This document shows, in pieces, positions 1 through 7,859 of a DNA stretch of 33,385 bases. Below the pieces are notes generated by a model, which was given only the letters and a program-made list of their open reading frames with translations, was not told the DNA's origin and did no database searches. Within the stretch, counting starts at the first letter, position 1. The number at the start of each line of letters is the position of its first letter. Origin of the DNA: Actinomycetes bacterium (GTDB lineage: Bacteria; Actinomycetota; Acidimicrobiia; Acidimicrobiales; Palsa-688); NCBI GenBank assembly GCA_021847945.1, contig JAJZNG010000055.1, positions 1 to 33,385 on the forward strand. The letters are read 5' to 3'. Both the position numbers and the translations under genes were made by a program.

Positions 1-1
1 A

Positions 2-220
2 AAGGCGATGATCAACGACGACACCGGCGGTTTCGTCAAGATCATCTCCGATCCTGCCACCGGCGTCGTGCTAGGCGGTTCGATAGTCGGACGCCACGCA
101 GCCGAGTTGATATCGGTTCTCGCTCTCGCCGTCACCGCTAACTTGAAGGTGAGCGACATCGTCGAGAGCTGCCTGGCCCACCCGACGTTGTCCGAGGCCC
201 TGGCCGAAGCAGCCGAGTAG
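2..220 (+). CDS. Dihydrolipoamide dehydrogenase-like flavoprotein, C-terminal fragment
   Basis: This is the last 72 codons of a gene that begins outside the window; the frame is open to the left edge. The visible part matches the C-terminal dimerisation domain of class I pyridine nucleotide-disulfide oxidoreductases. It has the strand-helix pattern around GGFVKII and VLGGSIVG, and ends with the AHPTLSEAL motif, whose His and Glu are the usual interface catalytic pair of dihydrolipoamide dehydrogenase. In that family it reoxidises dihydrolipoyl groups with FAD and NAD. The N-terminal FAD domain and redox cysteines are not visible, so a relative such as a soluble transhydrogenase-like or LpdA-type quinone reductase is possible. 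It converges on the carboxylase gene, whose stop is about 55 bases away. Confidence 0.85.
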   Translation, partial: KAMINDDTGGFVKIISDPATGVVLGGSIVGRHAAELISVLALAVTANLKVSDIVESCLAHPTLSEALAEAAE

Positions 221-275
221 AGCTTCGCCGGGGCCCGTAATCGCCGCCGGCGCTTGCGGTTGCTGGGGCCGACGA

Positions 276-2063
276 TCAGGCGATGACCACGACCACGTCA
301 CCGGCTCCTACGGAGTCTCCGGGGGCGACCATGATCTCGGTAACTGTGCCTGCGGTCTCCGAGGTGATGTTGTTCTCCATCTTCATCGCTTCGAGGACCG
401 TCACTGCCTGGCCGACCTCGACTTCGTCACCCACCGAAACTAGGACCTTGACGATCGTCCCTTGCATGGGCACGGTGACCTGGCCGCTCCCCCCGCCGCC
501 CGCATGGTGGTGACCTGCTCCGCCCGGTCGGGGGCGGCGCGATCCCGCCCCACCTGTCGAGCCCTTGCCGGCCCCGCCGGCTTGCGCTCGTACGCCGGAG
601 TCGCCCTCGGGCACCCACACCTTGACGGCGAAGCGTCTGCCGTCGACTTCTACGTCTACTTCGCGCCTGACCGATCCGTCTCCGGGCTGGTCGCCCGGTG
701 TGGCCGGCGAGGTGACGCCGCTCAAGTCCAAGGCGGTCTCAACCCAGTTCGTCGAGTGACGCACAGCGGCGAAGTCGGCGTGTTCGAGGATGGCAATGTC
801 GGCTGGGATCGTCGTCGCTGGACCTTCGATCACGGTTTCGCGTAAAGCCCGCAGAGCCCGCCTTCGGGCGTCCTCTCGGTCGACTCCCCAGACGACGAGC
901 TTGGCTATCAGGTTGTCGTAGAACTGGCTTACCGTGTCGCCGGCGCTGTAGCCGGCATCGACTCGCACCCCGAAACCGTCCGGACGGTCGAACCGGGTGA
1001 TCGTGCCAGGCGAAGGCAGGAAGCGCCCTCCGGCGGGGTCCTCGGCGTTGAGGCGCACCTCGATGGCGTGACCGGACGGCTTCACGTCTGACTGGGTGAA
1101 GCCGAGCGGTTCCCCTGACGCCACCCGCAGTTGCAGCGCAACGAGATCTCTGGCGTAGACGAGCTCAGTGGCGGGATGCTCGACCTGGAGGCGTGTGTTC
1201 ATCTCCAAGAAGAAGAAGTCCCTGTCTTGGTATATGAACTCGACGGTGCCGGCGTTGACGTAACCGCAAGCCTTGGCGACCTTCACGGCAGCTTCGCCAA
1301 TCGCTTCGAGGGTCTCTTCGGGGATGCCCGGAGCCGGGGCCTCCTCGATCAGCTTCTGGTGTCGTCGCTGCGCTGAGCAGTCCCTTGTGCCGAGGTATAC
1401 GGCGTTGCCGTGGGTGTCAGCGAAGACCTGGACCTCCACGTGGCGCGGCCAGGTCAGGTAGCGCTCCAAGTAGCTTTCCGAGCGCCCGAAGGCTTTCTCG
1501 GCCTCCCTCTGAGCCGACTCCAGAGCCGATGCGGCGTCCTCGGCGCGCGTCACCACTCTCATCCCACGTCCGCCGCCCCCGTAGGCCGCTTTGATAGCGA
1601 CCGGCCACCCGTGAGTTTCGCCGAAAGCCACAACCTCGTCAGCGGAGCGCAGGACCTCCGTGGTGCCCGGCACGCCCGCTACGTCAGCGCGCTGCGCGGC
1701 AAGGCGAGAGCTGATCTTGTCGCCCATCACCTCGATCGCCTCGGGTGGCGGCCCTATCCACGCCACCCCCGTGTCCGACACCGCCCTGGCGAAATCGGCG
1801 TTCTCGGAGAAGAAACCGTACCCGGGGTGGAGACCATCCGCTCCGGAACGGGCGAGCACGTCGAGGATCTTGTCGGTTGCGAGGTAGCTTTCCGCTGCTG
1901 TTTGGCCCCCCAGGGCGTACGCCTCGTCCGCCATTCGGACGTGCATGGAATCGCGGTCGAGCTCCGAATAGACGGCCACGGTGGAAACACCGAGCTCTCG
2001 GGCGGTCCTGATCACCCGGACTGCGATTTCTCCCCGGTTGGCTATGAGCACCTTGTTGAGCAC
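276..2063 (-). CDS. accA3: Acyl-CoA carboxylase alpha subunit (biotin carboxylase plus biotin carrier)
   Basis: This is the biotin-bearing subunit of an acetyl/propionyl-CoA carboxylase, which carboxylates its own biotin with ATP and bicarbonate. From the GTG at 2063 the order is: biotin carboxylase N-domain (KVLIANRGEIAVR at the start, HPGYGFFSEN near residues 79-88); ATP-grasp (GGGGRGM about 162-168, RRHQKLIEEAP about 233-243); carboxylase C-domain; a Gly/His-rich linker; and a biotinyl domain with AMKM, biotin acceptor about Lys561. Length is 595 aa, normal for actinobacterial AccA3. I chose the GTG because it puts the family N-terminus at residue 1. In-frame ATGs at 2084 and 2114 would add residues that do not resemble the family. 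No Shine-Dalgarno is visible. birA, which modifies this protein, diverges immediately upstream. The carboxyltransferase subunit is not in the window. Confidence 0.93.
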   Translation of the reverse strand: MLNKVLIANRGEIAVRVIRTARELGVSTVAVYSELDRDSMHVRMADEAYALGGQTAAESYLATDKILDVLARSGADGLHPGYGFFSENADFARAVSDTGVAWIGPPPEAIEVMGDKISSRLAAQRADVAGVPGTTEVLRSADEVVAFGETHGWPVAIKAAYGGGGRGMRVVTRAEDAASALESAQREAEKAFGRSESYLERYLTWPRHVEVQVFADTHGNAVYLGTRDCSAQRRHQKLIEEAPAPGIPEETLEAIGEAAVKVAKACGYVNAGTVEFIYQDRDFFFLEMNTRLQVEHPATELVYARDLVALQLRVASGEPLGFTQSDVKPSGHAIEVRLNAEDPAGGRFLPSPGTITRFDRPDGFGVRVDAGYSAGDTVSQFYDNLIAKLVVWGVDREDARRRALRALRETVIEGPATTIPADIAILEHADFAAVRHSTNWVETALDLSGVTSPATPGDQPGDGSVRREVDVEVDGRRFAVKVWVPEGDSGVRAQAGGAGKGSTGGAGSRRPRPGGAGHHHAGGGGSGQVTVPMQGTIVKVLVSVGDEVEVGQAVTVLEAMKMENNITSETAGTVTEIMVAPGDSVGAGDVVVVIA

Positions 2064-2082
2064 AAGAAAGCATTCTGTCAGC

Positions 2083-2874
2083 ATGAACCAAAATGGGCTA
2101 GTCCGACGGATCACGGAGCGTGCACGAACCAGCGCACCTGGGGAGCTCCGGTTCAGGGACGTGCGCTATGTCGAGGTGACCGCCTCCACCAACAGGGACG
2201 CTATGTCGGTAGCCGCGAGCGGTGGAGGCGACGGGCTCGTGGTAGTAGCCGACTTCCAAACCGCCGGTCGTGGACGCCTCGACAGGCGATGGGAGGCCAG
2301 CCCGGGCGAATCGCTTCTCGTGTCGCTGCTTCTCAGGCCGGCGGACCTCGACCCGCAGCGCTGGCACCTCCTGGCTGGCGCTGCCGCGCTGTCAGCGCAG
2401 TTCGCGTGCGGTGAGGTAGCCGGGGTCTCGACTCTCATAAAATGGCCGAACGACCTGCTCGCAGCGGACGGAAACGCGAAGCTCGCCGGTATCCTGGCCG
2501 AGGCGACGACCGGCTTTGCCCGGGAGTCGCCCGGACAGAGCGCCGTGGTTGTGGGCATGGGCCTAAACGTGCACGGCGGTCCACCGGGAGCTGCGATCCT
2601 TGACGAGCTGGCGGGGAGGAGGATATCGCGCAGCGAGCTGGTCGCCTGCTGGCTGGTCGACTTGGACAGCCGTCTCGGGGACTGGGATCGGATCGCTTCT
2701 GATTACGCCGGCGCATGCGCCACAGTCGGACGTCGCGTCGAGATCGACCTCGGACAGCAACGAAGGTTGCTAGGTGTAGCGGTCGGCTTGGACCGGGCCG
2801 GCCGTCTCGTCGTGCGCGGCGAGGACGGCGGCGAGACGGTCCTATCGGTCGGGGACGTGACTCACCTTCGCTAG
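2083..2874 (+). CDS. birA: Biotin--[acetyl-CoA-carboxylase] ligase
   Basis: Biotin-protein ligase makes biotinyl-5'-AMP and transfers biotin to the carrier lysine of the adjacent carboxylase. Counting from the ATG at 2083 (263 aa), the adenylation loop GRGR is at residues 62-65, KWPNDL at 120-125 and KLAGIL with the catalytic Lys133 follows. A C-terminal SH3-like BPL_C domain covers roughly the last 45 residues. There is no N-terminal helix-turn-helix, so it is a monofunctional ligase rather than an E. coli-type BirA repressor. The ATG leaves about 35 residues before the STN motif, similar to the mycobacterial enzyme. A GTG at 2161 is an alternative start. The ATG lies only 19 bases from the chosen carboxylase start, so the promoters of the two genes must interpenetrate. 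Confidence 0.92.
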   Translation: MNQNGLVRRITERARTSAPGELRFRDVRYVEVTASTNRDAMSVAASGGGDGLVVVADFQTAGRGRLDRRWEASPGESLLVSLLLRPADLDPQRWHLLAGAAALSAQFACGEVAGVSTLIKWPNDLLAADGNAKLAGILAEATTGFARESPGQSAVVVGMGLNVHGGPPGAAILDELAGRRISRSELVACWLVDLDSRLGDWDRIASDYAGACATVGRRVEIDLGQQRRLLGVAVGLDRAGRLVVRGEDGGETVLSVGDVTHLR

Positions 2875-2907
2875 CAGTCCGGGTGCTCGCCTTCGCTAGC
2901 AGTCCGG
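2865..2907 (+). repeat. Two-copy tandem repeat spanning the birA stop codon
   Basis: An 18-base core, CCTTCGCTAGCAGTCCGG, occurs exactly twice at 2865-2882 and 2890-2907, a 25-base period. The first copy contains the last two sense codons of birA and its TAG stop, so the stop region was duplicated into the short gap before the next gene. The second copy is non-coding. Confidence 0.85.
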
Positions 2908-2930
2908 CTGCCCGCCGGAACGGCCAGTGG

Positions 2931-2936
2931 TAGCCT
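2931..2936 (+). promoter_or_regulatory. Putative -10 element, leaderless arrangement, rmlA-like gene
   Basis: TAGCCT ends 8 nt before the GTG at 2945. With a normal -10 to +1 distance, transcription would begin at or next to the start codon. No recognisable -35 or Shine-Dalgarno. Confidence 0.5.
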
Positions 2937-2944
2937 CACGCCTC

Positions 2945-4054
2945 GTGAAGGCGCTGATCCTCGCCGGCGGAGCAGGAACCCGGCTTCGACCCATAACCCA
3001 CACCCGGGCCAAGCAGCTGGTGCCCGTCGCTAACAAGCCGATCCTGTTCTACGGGTTGGAAGCGATCGCCTCGGCGGGTATCAAGTCGGTGGGGATCATC
3101 GTCGGCGACACCGCCGACGAGATCCGCGGGGCCGTCGGGGACGGCTCTGAGTGGGATGTGGAAGTCACTTACATCCCACAAGAGGCTCCCCTCGGGCTCG
3201 CCCATGCAGTGCGGATCGCCCGGGACTTCCTCGGCGACGAGGACTTCGTCATGTACCTCGGGGACAACCTCCTCCAGCAGTCGTTGGAGGACTTCGTCGA
3301 GCGCTTCGAGGATGACCGCCGGCGGGCGAGTGCCCAGACTCTCGACGGCAGCCACCCCGAGCCCCCTTGCGCGCAGATTCTCCTCAAAGCCGTCCCCGAC
3401 CCCCAGCACTTCGGGGTCGCCGAGCTCGGCCCGGACGGATCGGTGGTCCGCCTCGTGGAGAAGCCGGCCAACCCGGCCAGCAACCTCGCTCTCGTCGGCG
3501 TTTACCTCTTCGACTCACGAATCCACGACGCCGTGTCCGCTATCGAGCCGTCGGCTCGGGGAGAGCTGGAGATCACCGACGCGATCGGATGGCTGGTCCA
3601 GCAGGGGCTGCGAGTCCGCACCGAGATCCTCGACGGCTGGTGGATCGACACCGGCAAATTGACTCCGCTGTTGGAGGCCAACAGCCTGATACTGGAGACC
3701 CTTGAGCGCCGGATCGACGGGCAGGTAGACGACGGATCCGAGATCGAGGGTCGCGTCGTGTTGGAGGAAGGGGCGATACTCCGCCGAAGCCGGGTGCGCG
3801 GTCCGGCGGTTATCGGGGCTGGCACGACAGTAACCGACAGTTTCATCGGCCCCTTCAGCGCCATAGGCCGTCGTTGCACTATCACGGGCAGCGAGGTCGA
3901 GCACGCTGTCATCCTTGACGACTGCAGCGTGGTAGAGGCGGGAAGGATCGAGGACTCCCTGCTTGGGCACCACGTGAGCGTGACCAGGACCGCTCAGCGT
4001 CCTAGCGCCACCAGGCTGATGGTCGGGGACCACTGCAGCGTCGACCTCAAGTAG
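2945..4054 (+). CDS. rmlA: Glucose-1-phosphate thymidylyltransferase, long form
   Basis: Nucleotidyltransferase that joins a sugar-1-phosphate to dTTP, the first step of the dTDP-deoxysugar route. The N-terminal Rossmann-like domain has the signature GGAGTRLRPIT at residues 8-18 and the KQLVPVANKP loop, then YLGDN as the metal-binding region and a VEKP motif. The C-terminal third shows the hexapeptide-like I/V periodicity of a left-handed beta helix, as in the long RmlA family (about 355 aa); here it is 369 aa. I start at GTG 2945 because the signature then sits at the usual distance. A GTG at 2927 would add six residues. It leads a run with rmlB and rmlD, which supports dTDP-glucose synthesis, although substrate choice among RmlA-like enzymes cannot be read with certainty. 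Confidence 0.88.
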   Translation: MKALILAGGAGTRLRPITHTRAKQLVPVANKPILFYGLEAIASAGIKSVGIIVGDTADEIRGAVGDGSEWDVEVTYIPQEAPLGLAHAVRIARDFLGDEDFVMYLGDNLLQQSLEDFVERFEDDRRRASAQTLDGSHPEPPCAQILLKAVPDPQHFGVAELGPDGSVVRLVEKPANPASNLALVGVYLFDSRIHDAVSAIEPSARGELEITDAIGWLVQQGLRVRTEILDGWWIDTGKLTPLLEANSLILETLERRIDGQVDDGSEIEGRVVLEEGAILRRSRVRGPAVIGAGTTVTDSFIGPFSAIGRRCTITGSEVEHAVILDDCSVVEAGRIEDSLLGHHVSVTRTAQRPSATRLMVGDHCSVDLK

Positions 4055-4072
4055 GTCTACGCCACTCCTTGA

Positions 4073-4100
4073 CGGTGCCGCCGGTGCGGTGCGGCGGTGC
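4073..4100 (+). other. GC-rich hairpin between rmlA and rmlB
   Basis: Arms GGTGCCGCC and GGCGGTGCC can pair over 9 positions with two G-U wobbles around a roughly 10-nt loop, shortly after the rmlA stop. There is no T-tract, so a terminator role is only possible. Confidence 0.3.
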
Positions 4101-4161
4101 CCGGTGTGGAGCTGCGGTCGGTGTTGGGCTTGACGGCGAACCGGCGCTGGGCTGTCCCGAC

Positions 4162-4167
4162 TAACCT
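4162..4167 (+). promoter_or_regulatory. Putative -10 element, leaderless arrangement, rmlB
   Basis: TAACCT ends 8 nt before the rmlB ATG at 4176, the same spacing as for the rmlA-like gene. A TTGACG at 4130-4135 is too far upstream (26-nt spacer) to be a convincing -35 partner. Confidence 0.55.
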
Positions 4168-4175
4168 CGGCGGCC

Positions 4176-5141
4176 ATGAAGATTCTCGTCACTGGGGGAG
4201 CCGGTTTCATCGGCTCCAACTACGTGCGCTACCTCTTGGAGTCGACTGACGACGCGGTGACCGTCTACGACGCTCTCACCTACGCCGGCAACGAGTCGAC
4301 CCTCGCCGGCCTCGACGAGCTTTACGCTGGCCGTTACCGTTTCGTTCACGCGAACATCTGTGATCTCGGGGCTCTCACAGCGGCGCTGGAGGGCCACGAC
4401 TCAGTAGTCCACTTCGCGGCGGAGAGTCACGTGGACAGGTCGATCGCAGGCCCCGAGGATTTCGTGGTGACCAACTGCGTCGGGACGAACGCTGTCTTGC
4501 ACGCGTCCAGGACTCTCGGAGTGTCCCGAGTTGTGCACGTGTCGACCGACGAGGTCTACGGTTCTGTCGAGGAGGGGGAAAGTGTCGAGACTGACCCTCT
4601 CGATCCGCGCTCACCCTACAGCGCGTCTAAGGCGGGCTCTGATCTGATAGCCCTGTCGTACTTCTCCACCTACCAGACCCCGGTGACCGTCACCCGGTCG
4701 TCGAACAATTTCGGGCCCTGGCAGTATCCCGAGAAGGTGATCCCACTGTTCGCCACGAACCTTCTCGACGGGAGGAAAGTTCCACTCTACGGCGATGGGC
4801 TGAACCGACGTGACTGGCTTCACGTCCGGGACAACTGTGCCGCTATCGACCTCGTCCTGCGCAAGGGACAGGCCGGGGAGATATACAACATCGGCGCCGG
4901 AAACGAGCTCTCGAACCGGGATCTGACCGACAGGCTCCTCGCTCTCGCTGGTGCCGGAGAAGACATGGTCCGCTACGTGGAGGACCGCCTCGGCCACGAC
5001 CGGCGCTACGCGGTCGACTCCACCAAGGTCCGCAAGCTCGGCTGGGAGCCGTCGGCGGATCTCGATCAGGCCCTCGCCGCGACGTTTGCCTGGTACCGGG
5101 ACAACCGCTGGTGGTGGGAGCCGCTCAAAGGCGTCCGATGA
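4176..5141 (+). CDS. rmlB: dTDP-glucose 4,6-dehydratase
   Basis: Short-chain dehydrogenase/reductase that converts dTDP-glucose to dTDP-4-keto-6-deoxyglucose using bound NAD+. The Rossmann glycine motif TGGAGFIGSNY is at residues 6-16. The catalytic Thr-Asp-Glu appears in STDEVYG, and the YxxxK pair is Tyr148 and Lys152 in SPYSASKAGSD. Also typical are the TRSSNNFGPWQYPEK and RRDWLHVRD motifs. At 321 aa it is a normal RmlB length. It lies between the rmlA-like and rmlD genes on the same strand, with its own putative -10 just upstream. Confidence is high because the TDE triad separates 4,6-dehydratases from plain 4-epimerases. Confidence 0.94.
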   Translation: MKILVTGGAGFIGSNYVRYLLESTDDAVTVYDALTYAGNESTLAGLDELYAGRYRFVHANICDLGALTAALEGHDSVVHFAAESHVDRSIAGPEDFVVTNCVGTNAVLHASRTLGVSRVVHVSTDEVYGSVEEGESVETDPLDPRSPYSASKAGSDLIALSYFSTYQTPVTVTRSSNNFGPWQYPEKVIPLFATNLLDGRKVPLYGDGLNRRDWLHVRDNCAAIDLVLRKGQAGEIYNIGAGNELSNRDLTDRLLALAGAGEDMVRYVEDRLGHDRRYAVDSTKVRKLGWEPSADLDQALAATFAWYRDNRWWWEPLKGVR

Positions 5142-5190
5142 CCTCGAGGCTTCTCGCCCGCGGCAATGATGTGCCAGGGGTGCGGGGGTT

Positions 5191-6054
5191 GTGGGGTTGA
5201 AGCTCCTCGTCACCGGCGCAGGGGGCCAGTTCGGCCACGAGATCTCCAGGCTCGCTGCGAGCCAGCCGGACCTGGAGCTCATAGCAGCGTCGAGCGGGCA
5301 GCTCGACGTGGGCGAAAGGGAGGTGGTCCTCTCGGCTGTCGGAGCGCACCGGCCGGATCTCATAATCCACGCAGCGGCATGGACGGCGGTCGATGCCTGC
5401 GAAACGGACCCTGGGAGGGCCTTTCGTGTCAACGCCCTCGGGAGTCGTAACGTCGCCGAGGCGGCTCAGCGCTACGGCGCCCATCTGGTGGCGCTTTCCA
5501 CCGATTACGTTTTCGACGGGAACCTGCCCCGGCCCTATAACGAATGGGATCAGACCAACCCGCTGTCGGTGTACGGCGCTTCCAAACTCGCCGGAGAGCG
5601 CGAAGTTATCGGTGCCTGCCCGGCGGCGTCGGTGGTGCGCACTTCGTGGGTCTGCGGTGCATTCGGGAACAACATGGTCAAGACGATTCTGCGTCTAGCG
5701 GGCGGGGACGGCCCGTTGCGCTTCGTCGACGACCAGTTCGGCTGCCCTACCTTCACCTCAGACCTTGCGAGCGCGGTGCTCAGATTGGGAAGGGAGCGCT
5801 CCCCGGGCATCGTGCACGTGACCAACCAGGGGGCGACGAGCTGGTACCAGTTCGCGAGGGACGTGATCGTCGCCACCGGCGGCGATCAGGATCGGGTGCA
5901 CGCGATCACGACGGAGCAGCTGCAGCCGCCCAGGCCAGCACCGAGACCCAAGAACTCGGTACTCGACAACGCGGTGCTGCGCCTGTCCGGGCGGGGTCTG
6001 CTCGACGACTACCACGAACCCTTGAAGAGGGCGGTAAAAGAGTTGCTGGCGTGA
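5191..6054 (+). CDS. rmlD: dTDP-4-dehydrorhamnose reductase
   Basis: NAD(P)H-dependent reductase for the last step to dTDP-L-rhamnose. It has the N-terminal GAGGQFGHE nucleotide loop, STDYVFDG, and the catalytic Tyr128 and Lys132 in VYGASKLAGE. It also has the family-typical FVDDQFGCPT segment near residue 180. Length is 287 aa, normal for RmlD. The start is taken as GTG 5191, which follows a G-rich stretch that could act as a Shine-Dalgarno; TTG 5197 is an alternative. The stop overlaps the next gene's start in a GTGA, so the two are probably translationally coupled. RmlC, which acts between RmlB and RmlD, is not found in the window. Confidence 0.92.
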   Translation: MGLKLLVTGAGGQFGHEISRLAASQPDLELIAASSGQLDVGEREVVLSAVGAHRPDLIIHAAAWTAVDACETDPGRAFRVNALGSRNVAEAAQRYGAHLVALSTDYVFDGNLPRPYNEWDQTNPLSVYGASKLAGEREVIGACPAASVVRTSWVCGAFGNNMVKTILRLAGGDGPLRFVDDQFGCPTFTSDLASAVLRLGRERSPGIVHVTNQGATSWYQFARDVIVATGGDQDRVHAITTEQLQPPRPAPRPKNSVLDNAVLRLSGRGLLDDYHEPLKRAVKELLA

Positions 6055-7007
6055 ACGCGCCATCCCAGCAGCCCCCTTCGCAAGCGTCGTCCTCGCCGAG
6101 TCCACAAGCAAACGAGGATGGGGCAGGCGTAGCTGCGGTTGTGGTCAACTTCAACACGGCCCGTCATCTGCGCCGCTGCCTTAGCTCCGTTCGCGACGAG
6201 GGCGTGGCCGGGCTGGTCGTCGTGGACAACGGATCGAGCGATGACTCGGCCCAAATAGCCGAGACGGCAGGGGCCACATGGGTGTCGTCGGGCGCGAATG
6301 TCGGGTACGGGCGCGCGGCTAACCTCGGCGCCGCCCTCCCAGAGACGTCGGAGTGCCCCCTGATCCTCGTGTGCAATCCGGACATCGAACTGCGGCCTGG
6401 GGCGCTCGCTGCCTTGCGCTCAACTCTTGACGAGAACCCAGCCGTTGGGATGGTCGGCCCGAAGCTTTTGAACACAGACGGGACGCTTTACCCGTCGGCG
6501 CGGGCATTCCCGTCAATGGTCGACGCCGTCGGACACGCAGCGCTGGGACTTTTCGTTCCCGCAAATCCGTTCACCCGGCGTTACCGCCTCGCAGACTGGG
6601 ATCACTCCGAGGCGGCCTTGGTCGACTGGGTGTCAGGAGCGTGCTTCTTGGTTCGCAGGGAGGCGTGGGAGAAGGTCGGCGGTTTCGACCCGGCCTACTT
6701 CATGTACATGGAGGACGTGGACCTGTGCTGGCGTCTCGGGGAGGCTGGATGGCAGGTGGCATACGAGCCGTCGGCGGTCGTGGTGCACGCCCAGGGCGTT
6801 GCAGCCGACCTGCACCCCTACAAGATGATCGTGGCTCATCACAAGTCGATGTGGATCTTCTCCCGGCGACGAACCCGCCACCTGGCCGGTGTCGGCCAGG
6901 TCCCACTCCTAATAGGACTTGCGGTTCGGGCTGCGGTGTCGGTCGCTACGAGGTTCGTCTCGGGTGTGAAGCGGGGATGGCTGGGAGAGGGCCGCTCGAC
7001 CGGCTAA
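6051..7007 (+). CDS. GT2 family rhamnosyltransferase-like (WbbL-like)
   Basis: A GT-A fold glycosyltransferase of family 2, 318 aa from the GTG at 6051. A short Pro/Ser-rich leader precedes AAVVVNFNTARHLRRCL (donor-binding strand), VVDNGSSDDS, NVGYGRAANLG, the DxD-like NPDIEL and the acceptor-side EDVDLCWRLGEAGW. This pattern is typical of WbbL and related rhamnosyltransferases. A hydrophobic stretch near the C-terminus may lie on the membrane. It overlaps the rmlD stop by four bases, so the likely donor is dTDP-rhamnose. In mycobacteria the wbbL next to rmlD adds rhamnose to GlcNAc-PP-decaprenyl to begin the arabinogalactan linker. Whether the acceptor is the same here is inference. Confidence 0.88.
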   Translation: MNAPSQQPPSQASSSPSPQANEDGAGVAAVVVNFNTARHLRRCLSSVRDEGVAGLVVVDNGSSDDSAQIAETAGATWVSSGANVGYGRAANLGAALPETSECPLILVCNPDIELRPGALAALRSTLDENPAVGMVGPKLLNTDGTLYPSARAFPSMVDAVGHAALGLFVPANPFTRRYRLADWDHSEAALVDWVSGACFLVRREAWEKVGGFDPAYFMYMEDVDLCWRLGEAGWQVAYEPSAVVVHAQGVAADLHPYKMIVAHHKSMWIFSRRRTRHLAGVGQVPLLIGLAVRAAVSVATRFVSGVKRGWLGEGRSTG

Positions 7008-7010
7008 CCT
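7005..7010 (+). promoter_or_regulatory. Putative -10 element, leaderless arrangement, gene at 7021
   Basis: TAACCT straddles the end of the preceding GT2 gene and ends 10 nt before the ATG at 7021. No Shine-Dalgarno lies between them. Confidence 0.5.
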
Positions 7011-7020
7011 GACCGCCGAC

Positions 7021-7857
7021 ATGGGCAAGGCTTCGTCTAGTAAGAAAGTAGCTCGCGCAGCCGGGATCGGCAGCGGGAAGGGTAGGCGTCGTCGTACCCC
7101 CTGGGGGTACTTCGCGGTCATCGCGGTCATCGTGGTGCTCGGCCTTGCGGGCACCGTTACCAGCCGCAACCGACTGATCGCGCAGATCAACAACGCAGGC
7201 GGTACCGCCCCTACCGTGGGTACCACATGGTACGAAGGTTACGCTGTATATGCGTGCGGAAAGTTCCTGCCTGACATCAAGGTCCCGGCTGCCGACCCGC
7301 AGGGCATTACCACCACCCAGAACGGGATCATCACAGTTGCCCCGAAGGTGAAATCTGTCGCTGGCAAGAACGCCACCTTGGACAAGTTCGCTTCCGCTGT
7401 CGGCATGAAGCTCAACGCCGCGGAGCTTCAGCTCCCAGGAGGTCACCTCTACCTGGACGGCAACACCTGTGAGGGCCAGCCGGGACACGTGTACATCAAG
7501 CAGTTCGCCTATGTTGGCGACACGGTGGGAGAGCTCTACAACGGTGCCAAGAACCAGCTTCCCAAGCTGGACCCGACGCAGGTTCCTTTCATCAACGGCG
7601 ACCTCATAACGATCGCCTTCGTGCCGTCGGGGAAGGCTTCGTCGATCCCTGCACCGCCGGCTTCGGTGGGTAAAGCCCTGAGCGCCCTTCAGGCGGCCTC
7701 CTCTTCGACTGGGACGGCTACCACCGTCCCGTCAGCTTCCGCTACGACAGTCCCAGCGGCGAAGTCCCCAGTGACTGCAGCGCCGAAACCTGCCGCCACG
7801 AGCTCCCCCTTGACCACGTCGAAAGGGTCGGCTTCCACGACCGTCCCCAAGGGCTGA
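7021..7857 (+). CDS. Membrane-anchored extracytoplasmic protein of unknown function
   Basis: I do not recognise a family. The 278-aa product has a basic N-terminus (many Lys/Arg in residues 8-25) and one hydrophobic segment at about 29-46. Residues 60-205 look like a compact domain with two cysteines, Cys79 and Cys150, that could form a disulfide outside the cell. The tail, from about 205, is a Ser/Thr/Ala/Pro-rich low-complexity region. The positive-inside rule places the domain outside. It lies between the wbbL-like and manC-like genes, with the manC ATG only 2 bases after its stop, so it is probably cotranscribed with GDP-mannose synthesis and likely belongs to envelope assembly. In Mycobacterium tuberculosis the corresponding wbbL and manC genes are adjacent with no gene between them. 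Confidence 0.8.
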   Translation: MGKASSSKKVARAAGIGSGKGRRRRTPWGYFAVIAVIVVLGLAGTVTSRNRLIAQINNAGGTAPTVGTTWYEGYAVYACGKFLPDIKVPAADPQGITTTQNGIITVAPKVKSVAGKNATLDKFASAVGMKLNAAELQLPGGHLYLDGNTCEGQPGHVYIKQFAYVGDTVGELYNGAKNQLPKLDPTQVPFINGDLITIAFVPSGKASSIPAPPASVGKALSALQAASSSTGTATTVPSASATTVPAAKSPVTAAPKPAATSSPLTTSKGSASTTVPKG

Positions 7858-7859
7858 CG

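Noticed and set aside
1410-2414. 334-codon plus-strand frame antisense to the carboxylase and across the birA start
   Set aside because: It has no recognisable motif, it is antisense to a clear AccA3, and long shadow frames are normal in GC-rich DNA.
4130-4167. TTGACG ... TAACCT as a classical sigma-70 promoter for rmlB
   Set aside because: The 26-nt spacer is far too long for a -35/-10 pair.
5544-6050. Upstream extension of the GT2 (WbbL-like) frame
   Set aside because: It overlaps rmlD in another frame and has no family resemblance; the GTG at 6051 overlapping the rmlD stop is the natural start.
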